Below, piece by piece: positions 50,710 through 59,120 of a DNA stretch of 64,000 bases. The notes below the pieces were generated by a model, which saw nothing but the letters and a program-made list of their open reading frames with translations, was not told where the DNA came from and made no database searches. The position numbers and the translations under genes were made by a program. This DNA comes from an uncultured Clostridium sp. Its GTDB lineage: Bacteria > Bacillota > Clostridia > TANB77 > CAG-508. Where the stretch lies: the NCBI GenBank assembly GCA_900552135.1, contig URYN01000007.1, positions 1-64,000 of the forward strand, given 5' to 3'. The stretch's first letter is position 1. Each line of letters starts with the position of its first letter.

Positions 50710-51152
50710 TACATTACCTCCAATTTTCTCAATTCACTAAAAAATATATCTTCTTGCTTTTCAATAACTTCATCATGAGTTTTTTTACCCCAAAATGTAT
50801 CATACATTTTTTGATTCTTCATATACCTTGGTGTTCCATATATCATAAAAATTGAAGCCAGTCCTCCTTGGCTTATGCTAAAACCTACTGGTACACTTCC
50901 AACAGTTCCATTCCATTGAATGTTAGCATCTTTTTTTAAAGCTTTTGCAGTTTGACCTGTTGAGTATTTTCCTTTTGCAGGTAAATTATTCTTTTGAACT
51001 GCTACTCCTGCCTTTTGAGTTATTATTTTATGAGTTTCAATAAGACCTTTATTGGTTATCTCTTTTACATTACCATTTAATGTATTCATTTTTGAAATAA
51101 CTTCATCAAATCCTTCAAACTCTATTCCCATTTTGTTTTTATATTTACTCAT
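50709..51152 (-). CDS. HK97 gp10-like head-tail protein
   Basis: A 147-residue protein of the HK97 gp10 family, a neck or tail-terminator component. Visible marks are EGFDEVISKMNTLNGNVKEI, then KAGVAVQKNNLPAKGKYSTG (P-x-x-TG region) and the C-terminal NGTVGSVPVGFSISQGGLAS. It lies six bases after the preceding connector gene and touches the next start (51152 to 50709 ATG/TAA overlap). Confidence 0.85.
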   Translation of the reverse strand: MSKYKNKMGIEFEGFDEVISKMNTLNGNVKEITNKGLIETHKIITQKAGVAVQKNNLPAKGKYSTGQTAKALKKDANIQWNGTVGSVPVGFSISQGGLASIFMIYGTPRYMKNQKMYDTFWGKKTHDEVIEKQEDIFFSELRKLEVM

Positions 51153-51158
51153 AATTTT

Positions 51159-51548
51159 TTAAGCTCCACCTTTAATTCTTTTTATTTTAAATTTTAAAAA
51201 TTGGTGTCTTTGGTTTATATCTTCCGGTTCATTTATAATATCAAATATAGCCCCATCATTAGCTCTTGCAATTCTGCAAGCACTAGTAATATCAGGTCTA
51301 TACATAGTTTCAATATTGGCTGTATCTTCAATAGAATACACACCATTTACATTTCGTTCTGTACCACCATACGTTTTAAAACTACCAAAGAATAGATTAA
51401 TTGAATTTCCTTTTTTATCTTTAACATTTAAAGCCTCTTCTATTGATGGATATTCTTTTTTTACTACTCCCCTAACATTATTAATTGACTTTGGTATTAA
51501 TAAAATAAGTGGTATAGGATTTGTTATATTTATTGAAAATCCACTCAT
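51159..51548 (-). CDS. Head-tail adaptor-like protein
   Basis: A 129-residue protein that has the head-tail joining protein position (after Gp6-like connector, before gp10). Segments include VVKKEYPSIEEALNVKDKKG and YGGTERNVNGVYSIEDTANI, then CRIARANDGAIFDIINEPED, the last being like the closing strand of the SPP1 gp16/HK97 stopper-type family. It overlaps the upstream connector gene by four bases. Confidence 0.75.
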   Translation of the reverse strand: MSGFSINITNPIPLILLIPKSINNVRGVVKKEYPSIEEALNVKDKKGNSINLFFGSFKTYGGTERNVNGVYSIEDTANIETMYRPDITSACRIARANDGAIFDIINEPEDINQRHQFLKFKIKRIKGGA

Positions 51549-51796
51549 TTTTCATCACCATCCTTAAGTGCTAATTGAGTGGCTCTTTGCCAAAAATATG
51601 TTGATAAATTTGATTTTTGAAAATAAACATCATCAATACCTCTTGCAATTACTCCAGCTGATTTTTCATCATTAACAATAGATGGTGCTATTCCCCCATC
51701 TATCATTAATTGTTTGATTTCATCAATCCAGCCTTGAATAATATCATCTTGGTAATTTCCTGTAATTCCCAAGCATTCCTTTACTTTTTCTAACAT
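51545..51796 (-). CDS. Gp6-like head-tail connector
   Basis: An 83-residue helical protein (LEKVKECLGITGNYQDDIIQ, then VIARGIDDVYFQ and FWQRATQLALKDGDEK) of the phage gp6-like connector family, which forms the adaptor ring under the portal. Its place after the capsid gene fits. It overlaps the next gene by four bases (ATGA). Confidence 0.82.
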   Translation of the reverse strand: MLEKVKECLGITGNYQDDIIQGWIDEIKQLMIDGGIAPSIVNDEKSAGVIARGIDDVYFQKSNLSTYFWQRATQLALKDGDEK

Positions 51797-51811
51797 ATTA
51801 CTGCTCCTTTT

Positions 51812-52237
51812 TTAGTCTACTTTTTCAACTAATCTTCTTGTATCAGATAATAATTCACTTGCTCTTTCTTTCTCAAATTCAACAATATCATTTTCTTTAT
51901 AGTCTCTATCATTGTATTTGTCTGTAAATGCAATTCTAATTTTAAGTCTTATTTTTTCATTATCTGATCTTTTGTTGTTTGTCTTTCTACTTGTTTTTTC
52001 TTTCTCTTCTTGTTCTTCTAAATGTTCTGTCTTTTCTTCAGTTTTTTCTGTAGATTCTTCATCTACATCAGTATTTTTTTCAATTGTAACTTCAGGTGAA
52101 TTAACATCTATTACATCATTTTCCTTTAAATCTTCTCCTGATACAATATCATTTTCATTAATTACAACTTGTTCTTTTTCAACAATTTCATTTTTTTCAA
52201 CAGTTGTTTCATTTGCTTGATTTTGTGTTTTTGCCAT
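51812..52237 (-). CDS. Acidic head protein, N-terminal low complexity
   Basis: A 141-residue protein whose first 95 residues are Glu/Asn/Lys/Thr-rich and probably unstructured. The last 45 (IRLKIRIAFTDKYNDRDYKE, then VEFEKERASELLSDTRRLVE) form a compact domain often found on small proteins next to capsid genes. It lies between capsid and connector. Head decoration or a capsid-associated role is likely; no name is safe. Confidence 0.65.
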   Translation of the reverse strand: MAKTQNQANETTVEKNEIVEKEQVVINENDIVSGEDLKENDVIDVNSPEVTIEKNTDVDEESTEKTEEKTEHLEEQEEKEKTSRKTNNKRSDNEKIRLKIRIAFTDKYNDRDYKENDIVEFEKERASELLSDTRRLVEKVD

Positions 52238-52293
52238 TTTATATACTCTCCTTTTTAAAAATAATGAATTAAGGGGATTATCATCCCCTCATC

Positions 52294-53682
52294 TTACCCT
52301 TTTACAGATTTTTTTAATAAATAGATATAGTTTGTGTTTAATGGTTTACCATCTAAAATAACTAAACCTTTTGTAATCCATTTGTTTTTATCTTCATCGA
52401 AATATCTCTTATATCCAAATGTCATATTTGAGTTAATACCATAAGCTTTTTCAGGAACCCAGAATATTCCAAAATATTCTCCATTTGCACATAAATCAAA
52501 TGATTTGAATAAATCTTGTTCTGTTCTAAGTACAGGATATTCATTGAATTTATATTGTTTATCACTAGCATCAAATCCAGCCTTATTTATTGGTTGATTA
52601 TTAGCATCTTTTAAAGTACATAAATTACCTACATAAGTTTGTTTTGCCATAGCAAATTCAGGATTAGCTCCTTCCATTCCTAAAGGTATATTAGCAAATA
52701 ATTTTTTCTCCCATGCTGTCCAATCAGCAATTTCCTCTTCTGTAAATTCTATAATATTAGCTGCTGGAATTCTTTTTAATCCTGCTGCAACATCTGTAAG
52801 TATTCCTGTTGGTTGTGCATTTCCTGTACCTTTTAAAACTGCTATATCTCTAGCTTTTAAATAAGCTGATAATAAAGCATTTATTAATTCTTTTTCAAAT
52901 ACTTCTACACTTAATATGCTTTGTAGTAAAGATTGTGCTATTCTTATTTCTCCTATATGGTAAGAGAATAAAACGCTTCCTTTAGCTCCATCTACTTTTT
53001 GATCTGCACTAACACCATGTTCTTTGTCATTTCCTTCCGTTCCACTCCATGTGAATGTTGCGTCAAAATCAGCTATTGGAACTTCAACACCACCTTGAAC
53101 ATTTAACATACGAACTCTTGAAGAAAATTGTCCATATGAACCTTCTATTTTTTTGATTAATTCTTGTAATACTGTATGTGGAATTAATACTCCTAATTCT
53201 TCACTTGTTACTTCTCCTGCTGCTCTTGTTTCAGCACGATATTGTGTTAATATTTCATTTAATTTTGCACTTCTTGTTCCTGTTTGAGCATATTGTTTGA
53301 ATGCCATTCTATATTCCATTGAAGAAAGTATATCTTCTTCATTATTTGAAGCTTGTCCTCTTTGATTCATTTTTGCTCCTCCTATGACATTTAAAACTGC
53401 ATTTGGATTAAATCCATTTGCACTTCTTCCTTCGTCTGCTTTATCATCTTTTTTGTCATCTTTTTTATCTTCTGCACCATCATCATTGCTATCACCATTT
53501 CCGTTGTCATCCTCTAATTTTTTTAGTTGTTCCTCTGCATCATTAATTTCATCTCTTAATGCTATTAGTGTTTCTCCTAAACTTCTTACCTCATCAATAT
53601 CTTGTGAGTTTTTCATTCTTTCTTCTTTGTCCTTTAATTCTTTTCTTTTTCTTTCAATTAAACTTTGTAAAAATTTTTTCAT
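52294..53682 (-). CDS. Major capsid protein, HK97 fold
   Basis: A 462-residue capsid subunit. The first 100 residues are a highly charged coiled coil (FLQSLIERKRKELKDKEERM) and an Asp/Lys-rich stretch, the delta domain that acts as an internal scaffold and is normally removed by the protease. The shell domain follows: TSEELGVLIPHTVLQELIKK, VEVPIADFDATFTWSGTEGN, KARDIAVLKGTGNAQPTGIL and GYKRYFDEDKNKWITKGLVI, all typical. It starts one base after the protease gene and is followed by a long AAGGGG-rich gap. Confidence 0.96.
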   Translation of the reverse strand: MKKFLQSLIERKRKELKDKEERMKNSQDIDEVRSLGETLIALRDEINDAEEQLKKLEDDNGNGDSNDDGAEDKKDDKKDDKADEGRSANGFNPNAVLNVIGGAKMNQRGQASNNEEDILSSMEYRMAFKQYAQTGTRSAKLNEILTQYRAETRAAGEVTSEELGVLIPHTVLQELIKKIEGSYGQFSSRVRMLNVQGGVEVPIADFDATFTWSGTEGNDKEHGVSADQKVDGAKGSVLFSYHIGEIRIAQSLLQSILSVEVFEKELINALLSAYLKARDIAVLKGTGNAQPTGILTDVAAGLKRIPAANIIEFTEEEIADWTAWEKKLFANIPLGMEGANPEFAMAKQTYVGNLCTLKDANNQPINKAGFDASDKQYKFNEYPVLRTEQDLFKSFDLCANGEYFGIFWVPEKAYGINSNMTFGYKRYFDEDKNKWITKGLVILDGKPLNTNYIYLLKKSVKG

Positions 53683-53683
53683 T

Positions 53684-54322
53684 TTAAAATCCTCCTAATA
53701 AATATTTTATTTTTAGCTTTTCAAGCTCTAATTGTTTTGGAGTAGTCTCCACCGCTCCACTTCTAGCAGTGTCCACCGCTAGTCGTGCAGTATCCACCGC
53801 ACTTTTATCTCTAGCAGATATTGAAGTATCTTCATATGCAGGAAATGTAACTGCACTAACTTCAACAACTGTTGAAATTGATTTAATATGTCTTGTTGGA
53901 TAATCTGTGTCTAAATCTTCCCATTCTTCATCTTCGATTCCAAACATAAAAGACATACCTGTTATGTCTCCTCTCTCTATTGCACTATATAAATTTCTAG
54001 CTTCTGTATTATTTTCTATATCTAATTCAACTTGAATTTCCATTCCTTTATCATCAACAGATAACTGCATTGTTGAATTTTTTGTATTTCTTCTTGATCT
54101 TGCAAGAGGTATCTTTGATTGATCATGATTTACTAAAAATCTAACATCCTCTAAATTCGTATTTTTCAATGCTCCTTTTTCAATTACCTCTGCAAACATT
54201 CCTGCAATATCAGTTTTACTTTCATATACTATTGGCCTTCCAATTATTATATTTCCTCTTTTTTCATCTTTTTGAGCACGTATATCGAAGTCATAATTTC
54301 TTCTAATTAACTCCTTGTTCAT
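53684..54322 (-). CDS. HK97-family prohead protease
   Basis: A 212-residue serine protease of family S78 that trims the capsid scaffold domain. Catalytic segments are EVIEKGALKNTN, RFLVNHDQSKIPLARS with the His, and RGDITGMSFMFGIEDEEWED with the Ser. The ATG at 54322 has TGGAGGT upstream, whereas the longer frame lies inside the portal gene. It overlaps the portal end by 20 bases and is followed directly by the capsid gene, the standard order. Confidence 0.94.
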   Translation of the reverse strand: MNKELIRRNYDFDIRAQKDEKRGNIIIGRPIVYESKTDIAGMFAEVIEKGALKNTNLEDVRFLVNHDQSKIPLARSRRNTKNSTMQLSVDDKGMEIQVELDIENNTEARNLYSAIERGDITGMSFMFGIEDEEWEDLDTDYPTRHIKSISTVVEVSAVTFPAYEDTSISARDKSAVDTARLAVDTARSGAVETTPKQLELEKLKIKYLLGGF

Positions 54323-55547
54323 CTTTGTTACCTCCACCATCATTATTTTTTTGTTCATCCGTTTTATTATTCTCTGCATTTGTTTTATTACTTGACATAG
54401 CAATTTGTCCTGCTAATTCAGGAAGTGGTTTCATTCCAAATGCTGTACGAACTTCATTTTTATAGCAACTTCCACTATCAACCAGTAAATCAAATAAATC
54501 TATTTTTTGTCCTGTATCCATAAAAATCAACTCATGTGGATATAATACAACCGCATTTCCAAAGCCTTTCTCCCTTTCCGTGAATAATCCCATTGTGATT
54601 GCTTCTCCTGTTTTCTTAATTATTGGTTCAAGACTTTTTTGATAAAAAGCTTCATATTGAGCTTTTGTATAATCTCCTGTTAATATCGGAAGAGAAACTC
54701 CCCAATTTCTTAATATCTTTTCATCAATAAATTTTAATGTTGTTGCATCTACTAATTCTATCTTGTTTTGTAATGGTATATATTCTCCTTTTATATCTAA
54801 TGGTAAAAATCCACTTTCATTTTTAGAAAGTCTTTCTTCTATGGCTTTTATATTTTTTTCCATCTTTCCATCATCTAACAAAGTGTTATATTTAATTACT
54901 CCATTAATAGAAAATGAACTCTTTAGAGCTTTAGCAACTCCTTGTAATAAAGTATCATTTAACTCTAATGTTTTTAATAATGCTTTGTTATCTGGTTGTC
55001 CAAATTCATTTCCTCCCATTAGTTCATTTATTGAATATCTATATCTAATATGTATAACATCTGAATAAGCTAATATTGTCTCATATCCATTAAAAAACTT
55101 AAATTTAATTCCTAATTTTCCATTTGGATCTTGTAAAAAAGTAACATCTGTTGGTTGTATTGGATAAAGTGCTGTAAATTCTTTATCTCCTTTGTTATTT
55201 CTTACATAAGTTGGAATAATAAAAGCATTATAATTAAGAAATAATTGCCAAAATACTTTTTCAAAGAAATCACTCTGTGTCATTCTTTCATTTGGTTGAT
55301 TTAATAATCTTTGAATTGTGCTACTTTCAACAGGTACTAAATCACTTCCATTTTTTCTGATATGAAATGGATTTACTTTTGTCAATTCTGTTACTAAACA
55401 TGATATAGCTTGTTGCACTACATCACTAGCATATATATCTTGACCAAATTGTGAAAAAATTGGAATGTATCCATTTAGCATTTCAGCATATTTCATATTA
55501 TCATTTTTAGGTTTCTTAAATTTGTTAATAAATTCAATTAGATTCAA
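54303..55547 (-). CDS. Portal protein, HK97 type
   Basis: A 414-residue portal through which DNA enters and leaves the head. Family features: DIYASDVVQQAISCLVTELT, WQLFLNYNAFIIPTYVRNNK, YPIQPTDVTFLQDPNGKLGI, the YKYSINE-like HIRYRYSINELMGG, and the C-terminal PELAGQIAMSSNKTNAENNK. It starts with TTG, placed nine bases after GGAGGT; the same bases end a 52-residue ORF. Confidence 0.94.
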   Translation of the reverse strand: MNLIEFINKFKKPKNDNMKYAEMLNGYIPIFSQFGQDIYASDVVQQAISCLVTELTKVNPFHIRKNGSDLVPVESSTIQRLLNQPNERMTQSDFFEKVFWQLFLNYNAFIIPTYVRNNKGDKEFTALYPIQPTDVTFLQDPNGKLGIKFKFFNGYETILAYSDVIHIRYRYSINELMGGNEFGQPDNKALLKTLELNDTLLQGVAKALKSSFSINGVIKYNTLLDDGKMEKNIKAIEERLSKNESGFLPLDIKGEYIPLQNKIELVDATTLKFIDEKILRNWGVSLPILTGDYTKAQYEAFYQKSLEPIIKKTGEAITMGLFTEREKGFGNAVVLYPHELIFMDTGQKIDLFDLLVDSGSCYKNEVRTAFGMKPLPELAGQIAMSSNKTNAENNKTDEQKNNDGGGNKDEQGVN

Positions 55548-55692
55548 TGCTTTTTACCTCCTTAATTTCTAAAATATCACATCCTCTATTATTCATATAA
55601 AAAGAATACATTGCCTCTTCTTGATTTATCGCATTAATATTCTCGATACGAATATTATAATTTTTTTGATATTTAATTCTATATTTTTTCAT
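55534..55692 (-). CDS. Small phage protein between terminase and portal
   Basis: A 52-residue frame (MKKYRIKYQKNYNIRIENIN, then AINQEEAMYSFYMNNRGCDI). GGAGAAG precedes the ATG, and the stop overlaps the TTG start of the portal gene. Small basic proteins of this sort commonly sit at this spot in Clostridium phages. Function unknown. Confidence 0.6.
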   Translation of the reverse strand: MKKYRIKYQKNYNIRIENINAINQEEAMYSFYMNNRGCDILEIKEVKSIESN

Positions 55693-55705
55693 CTACTTCT
55701 CCTTA

Positions 55706-57370
55706 CTATCTTATAAGTTTATGAAATTCATTACGATAACGTCTATATACTTCATATAGAATAATCAATGTAACTGCTCCATCAATTCTTTTACTTGCTT
55801 GATTCTTAACTTTTACACACATTATATTTCCATAGTTGTCCATTTCCATTGCTGAATTTCCTAAACACCATTTGTCCATAGAATTTTTATTGTAGTTAAT
55901 TTTTTGGTCTTGTAACTCGGCTTCTACAAGTTTCATTGCATTTGATAAAACTTTTCCTTGTAAAATCATTTCTGTTTCAAAACTAAATTCATTCATTCTA
56001 TCTGTAAATGGTTTTGAAAATCTTTGATCATAACCTGCCATGTAAGTTTTTATTCCATAATTTTTATATAATTCATAAAACCAATCTGCTATTTTAGATA
56101 TATCAATTTCATTTCCCTCATGTATTGTAAGTAATCCTTCTCTTGCCCATTCTTCATATTTTGCTCCTGCTTCTTTATCGTTACTATCCTGTAATTTACT
56201 TTCTGGTATCCAATAATGCGAATATACATATTTGGTTTTATCATTTGGTTTCATCAATAATATTTTTGCATTTGATAAGTCTGTTGTTTCTGATAAGTCA
56301 ACAGCACCCAAACAAAAAGAACCTCTAAAATCTTCTAGATTAAAAGGTTCTGTTTCATAGCTATAATCTTCAAGCATTAGCCATGATTGAGCATTATTTT
56401 GTTTTATATTAAAATCTTTACAAAGAGTATGCATTCTTTTTGATTTTGATGTTTTAGATTTTTCAATTTCCCCTCTTAATGACTTCCACTTTTTTACCAC
56501 TCCTAAACCCGGATTTGATTTATACCAACTTTGTTCATCTTGCCATATTTCTTCTTCACTATCTTGTGTATATAGCCATGGTAAATAATGTATATCATTA
56601 GTTTCATCAAATAAAACTTCTCTTGCGTATTTTAATTCATTATCTAAATAACCATCATTTATAAAACCTTCAGTTGTTAAATTTATAAATAATGGTTCAT
56701 CTTTTGTTGACATTGATTTCTGCCCTGCCTCTGCTATTTCATCATTTGGTGCATCGTGGCTTTCATCCATATACATTTTGTCTATATTTCTACCATCTTT
56801 GTTTTGAGTCTTACTCGACATTTTAAAAATAGTAATATTCTTTTTTGTATTGCATATAGCAGACATATTTTTATGTGTAATTCTCGAATGTGGATCTATT
56901 CTTTTTCTCATATTGTCTATTTCATTCCATAAAAGGCTAGCTTGTTTGTCATCATTAGATGCACAAACAATATCCATTCCACCTTCTCCAATTCTTAAAT
57001 CAGTATGAGCATCTGCTGCCATTAATGTTGTTTTGCCGTTTTTTCTTGCAATTAGTAAAATTACATTTTGAAATCTTCTTGCCCACCTATTTAATTCTTC
57101 ATCGAAAAACTTAAAAGAATAAACAACTTCTATAAATGCCTTCTCCCAAAGCAATAATTGCATTGGAACATTATAGAATGGCTTTTTACTTTGTAAACAC
57201 AAATTTTCCATAAATTCTATTCTTAAATGGCTTTCACTTGTATCATATCTGTATTGGGGATTATCTAAATCTTTAATTAATTTTTGTAATTCTGTTTTTA
57301 ATTCTAATCCAACTATTATATTTCCTTTTTGTATTTCTTCATAATATTGTTTTAAATAATTAACCTCCAA
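55706..57370 (-). CDS. Terminase large subunit
   Basis: The 554-residue packaging motor: ATPase plus nuclease. The Walker A variant is ARKNGKTT (108-115) and Walker B is KMYMDESHDA (199-207). The nuclease part has LGAVDLSETTDLSNA with the first metal-binding Asp, and AGYDQRFSKPFTDR. The end HKLIR is short and basic. It overlaps the small subunit gene by 11 bases. It belongs to the Terminase_1-like group common in HK97-type phages, consistent with cos packaging. Confidence 0.95.
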   Translation of the reverse strand: MEVNYLKQYYEEIQKGNIIVGLELKTELQKLIKDLDNPQYRYDTSESHLRIEFMENLCLQSKKPFYNVPMQLLLWEKAFIEVVYSFKFFDEELNRWARRFQNVILLIARKNGKTTLMAADAHTDLRIGEGGMDIVCASNDDKQASLLWNEIDNMRKRIDPHSRITHKNMSAICNTKKNITIFKMSSKTQNKDGRNIDKMYMDESHDAPNDEIAEAGQKSMSTKDEPLFINLTTEGFINDGYLDNELKYAREVLFDETNDIHYLPWLYTQDSEEEIWQDEQSWYKSNPGLGVVKKWKSLRGEIEKSKTSKSKRMHTLCKDFNIKQNNAQSWLMLEDYSYETEPFNLEDFRGSFCLGAVDLSETTDLSNAKILLMKPNDKTKYVYSHYWIPESKLQDSNDKEAGAKYEEWAREGLLTIHEGNEIDISKIADWFYELYKNYGIKTYMAGYDQRFSKPFTDRMNEFSFETEMILQGKVLSNAMKLVEAELQDQKINYNKNSMDKWCLGNSAMEMDNYGNIMCVKVKNQASKRIDGAVTLIILYEVYRRYRNEFHKLIR

Positions 57371-57674
57371 ATTTTTGTCGCTCCTCTAGGAATTTTTGAA
57401 CTGGATCGTCTTCTATTTCATGTCCATTTATCATGGAATACAACATTCTTATTGCATTCATATAGCTTTGTGAACATTCTTTATACAATTTTGAAGCTTT
57501 AGTTGTTCTTTGTTGGGTTGGATTTTTAGGATTTACTTGTATAAATGGTAATTTTTTTAATTCCTCCATTCGTTCTTCCAAAAAGGCTATATTGTCTAAC
57601 ATTGGATTTATTAATTGTTTCTTGTTATCCTCTATATCTTTAAAAATTTCATCTAATTTTTCCCTTCTTGTCAA
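57360..57674 (-). CDS. Terminase small subunit
   Basis: A 104-residue protein, mostly helical (REKLDEIFKDIEDNKKQLIN, then EERMEELKKLPFIQVNPKNP and TKASKLYKECSQSYMNAIRM), overlapping the large subunit start. The size and the QxNPK...T..A..Y pattern are those of P27-type small terminases that recognise the packaging site. Ribosome site GAAGGGA. Confidence 0.82.
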   Translation of the reverse strand: MTRREKLDEIFKDIEDNKKQLINPMLDNIAFLEERMEELKKLPFIQVNPKNPTQQRTTKASKLYKECSQSYMNAIRMLYSMINGHEIEDDPVQKFLEERQKFGG

Positions 57675-57798
57675 ATATAATCCCTTCTTTCTGTATCTAT
57701 TTTTTTAATTCAAGAAAAAATGAAAATTTTACTTCGTGTGAAAAAGAGGTTCCCCTTACAGTCCCCACCAAAAACATTTATGGTGTCTTGGAGGGGGG
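57675..57798 (-). other. GC-rich noncoding interval, candidate packaging (cos) site
   Basis: This 124-base gap is strikingly G/C-rich on one strand (GGTGGGGACTGTAAGGGGAA) in an otherwise AT-rich prophage and contains no frame. It lies between the HNH gene and the small terminase gene, where cos sites are found in HK97-type phages. The proposal is positional only. Confidence 0.4.
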
Positions 57799-58467
57799 CT
57801 ATTCTTGAAAACTCTCAAACCATTCTTCAATGTATTTTTTCCAATTTTCATCTTTTGCTCTACTTAAACATATTTCTTCATCACAATCAATATATATAAG
57901 CTCTGCACCTAGTTTATCAGCAAGTCTTTGTCTTTCCATCTTTAATGGATATGTTCCTACAATAAAAGCATTCTGCCAGTTTCCTAGTCTCATCTTTACT
58001 TGATCTATTAAACAATTTCTTGTTTCAAAAATATTTTGTTGCAACTTTCTTGGTTTGTTATATTTATCGCAGAAGCTTATGCATTCCCATATCTTGTCTA
58101 TATCTATAATTAAATCATCAGCTGTCCCCATATTTTTAACCCATGTAGATTTACCAGCACAAGGAGATCCATAAACTATATACACTTTCTTTGGCAATTC
58201 ATATCCAAAACGATGATGTACTTTATTATGGCATTTAAAATGTATTAACATTATATTATCAGGATTAAGACTTATATTGTAATCATTAACATTGCTATTA
58301 TTTAATGGTATTTTATGATGTCCAATACAATCATAAGCTTTTACTATCTCTTCTCCACAATATTCACAAATTAGTTTTTCTTCATCATTTACTCTTTCTA
58401 ATCTTAGATTCTTTAATAAATTTTGCCATTCTTTTGATTTATATAAATCATGAGCATTTTCAAACAT
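57799..58467 (-). CDS. HNH endonuclease fused to a P-loop kinase-like domain
   Basis: A 222-residue two-domain protein. Residues 1-90 are an HNH nuclease: paired cysteines CEYC (34-37), the catalytic CIGHHKIPL (His50-His51), Asn in LNPDNIML, and CHNKVHHR. Residues 93-222 are a P-loop fold: VYIVYGSPCAGKSTWV (Walker A), LIIDIDKIWE, and NWQNAFIVGTYPLKMERQRL, then YIDCDEEICLSRA, like ZNF/AAA kinases of the polynucleotide kinase group. HNH proteins next to terminase are needed for cos cleavage in some phages; the attached kinase is unusual. It lies ahead of the terminase small subunit. Confidence 0.85.
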   Translation of the reverse strand: MFENAHDLYKSKEWQNLLKNLRLERVNDEEKLICEYCGEEIVKAYDCIGHHKIPLNNSNVNDYNISLNPDNIMLIHFKCHNKVHHRFGYELPKKVYIVYGSPCAGKSTWVKNMGTADDLIIDIDKIWECISFCDKYNKPRKLQQNIFETRNCLIDQVKMRLGNWQNAFIVGTYPLKMERQRLADKLGAELIYIDCDEEICLSRAKDENWKKYIEEWFESFQE

Positions 58468-58480
58468 AATCTATTTTCCT

Positions 58481-59101
58481 TTACCATAATTCATTTTCTG
58501 CTTGTTTTTCTTTAAGTTCTAATTCACGTTTGCTAAATCCTAGTTTAATCATGTTTTCTCTACCTTTTCTTTTTGCTTCTGAAACTCTTGTTAAACTATC
58601 TTCTATTTTCTGTATCTTATCAATTGTTGGTTCCGCTTCTGTTGTAGTTTCTATACTTCCTTGACTATTCTTCTTTTTTATACTACCTACTGTCATATCT
58701 TTATCTGATTGTTCTAATTTATTTATTCTTCGCATCATTCTTAATTCACGAATGGTCAACATTTTATATTCTTCTATGTATCCATCTAATAATTTATCTG
58801 TACTTTCTATTTTCATATTTTTGAATAATTGCTTTTCCTCTTCTGTTAATACACTTTGATAAATATTTTCATATTCTCCTGTTGTTACAGCATTCTTATT
58901 TTCTGTTGCTGGGTGTCCACCTTTATTGTTCTTTGCATTTTTATTTCCTTTAAGAACTTCGCTTTTTTCTCTAGTTAGATTATATTTTCTTATAATCTTC
59001 TTCAAATCAGGCAAGGTAATGTTGTATTTTTTAAATATGTCTTTATATCGCATTCCCTGTAAATAATCATTCTTTATTTTTTCTTCTTTATTTTGTGTCA
59101 A
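58481..59101 (-). CDS. YqaS/PBSX-type small terminase-like protein
   Basis: A 206-residue helical protein whose N-terminus has an HTH (YLQGMRYKDIFKKYNITLPD) and the motif LKGNKNAKNNKGGHPATENK with AVTTGEYENIY, typical of PBSX/YqaS small terminases. The C-terminal part is charged coiled coil. The window thus encodes two small-terminase-like proteins; this one is likely a DNA-recognition factor taken from another phage type or a split function. It lies 14 bases upstream of the HNH-kinase gene. Confidence 0.8.
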   Translation of the reverse strand: MTQNKEEKIKNDYLQGMRYKDIFKKYNITLPDLKKIIRKYNLTREKSEVLKGNKNAKNNKGGHPATENKNAVTTGEYENIYQSVLTEEEKQLFKNMKIESTDKLLDGYIEEYKMLTIRELRMMRRINKLEQSDKDMTVGSIKKKNSQGSIETTTEAEPTIDKIQKIEDSLTRVSEAKRKGRENMIKLGFSKRELELKEKQAENELW

Positions 59102-59120
59102 TACAACTCACCCACCTCCA

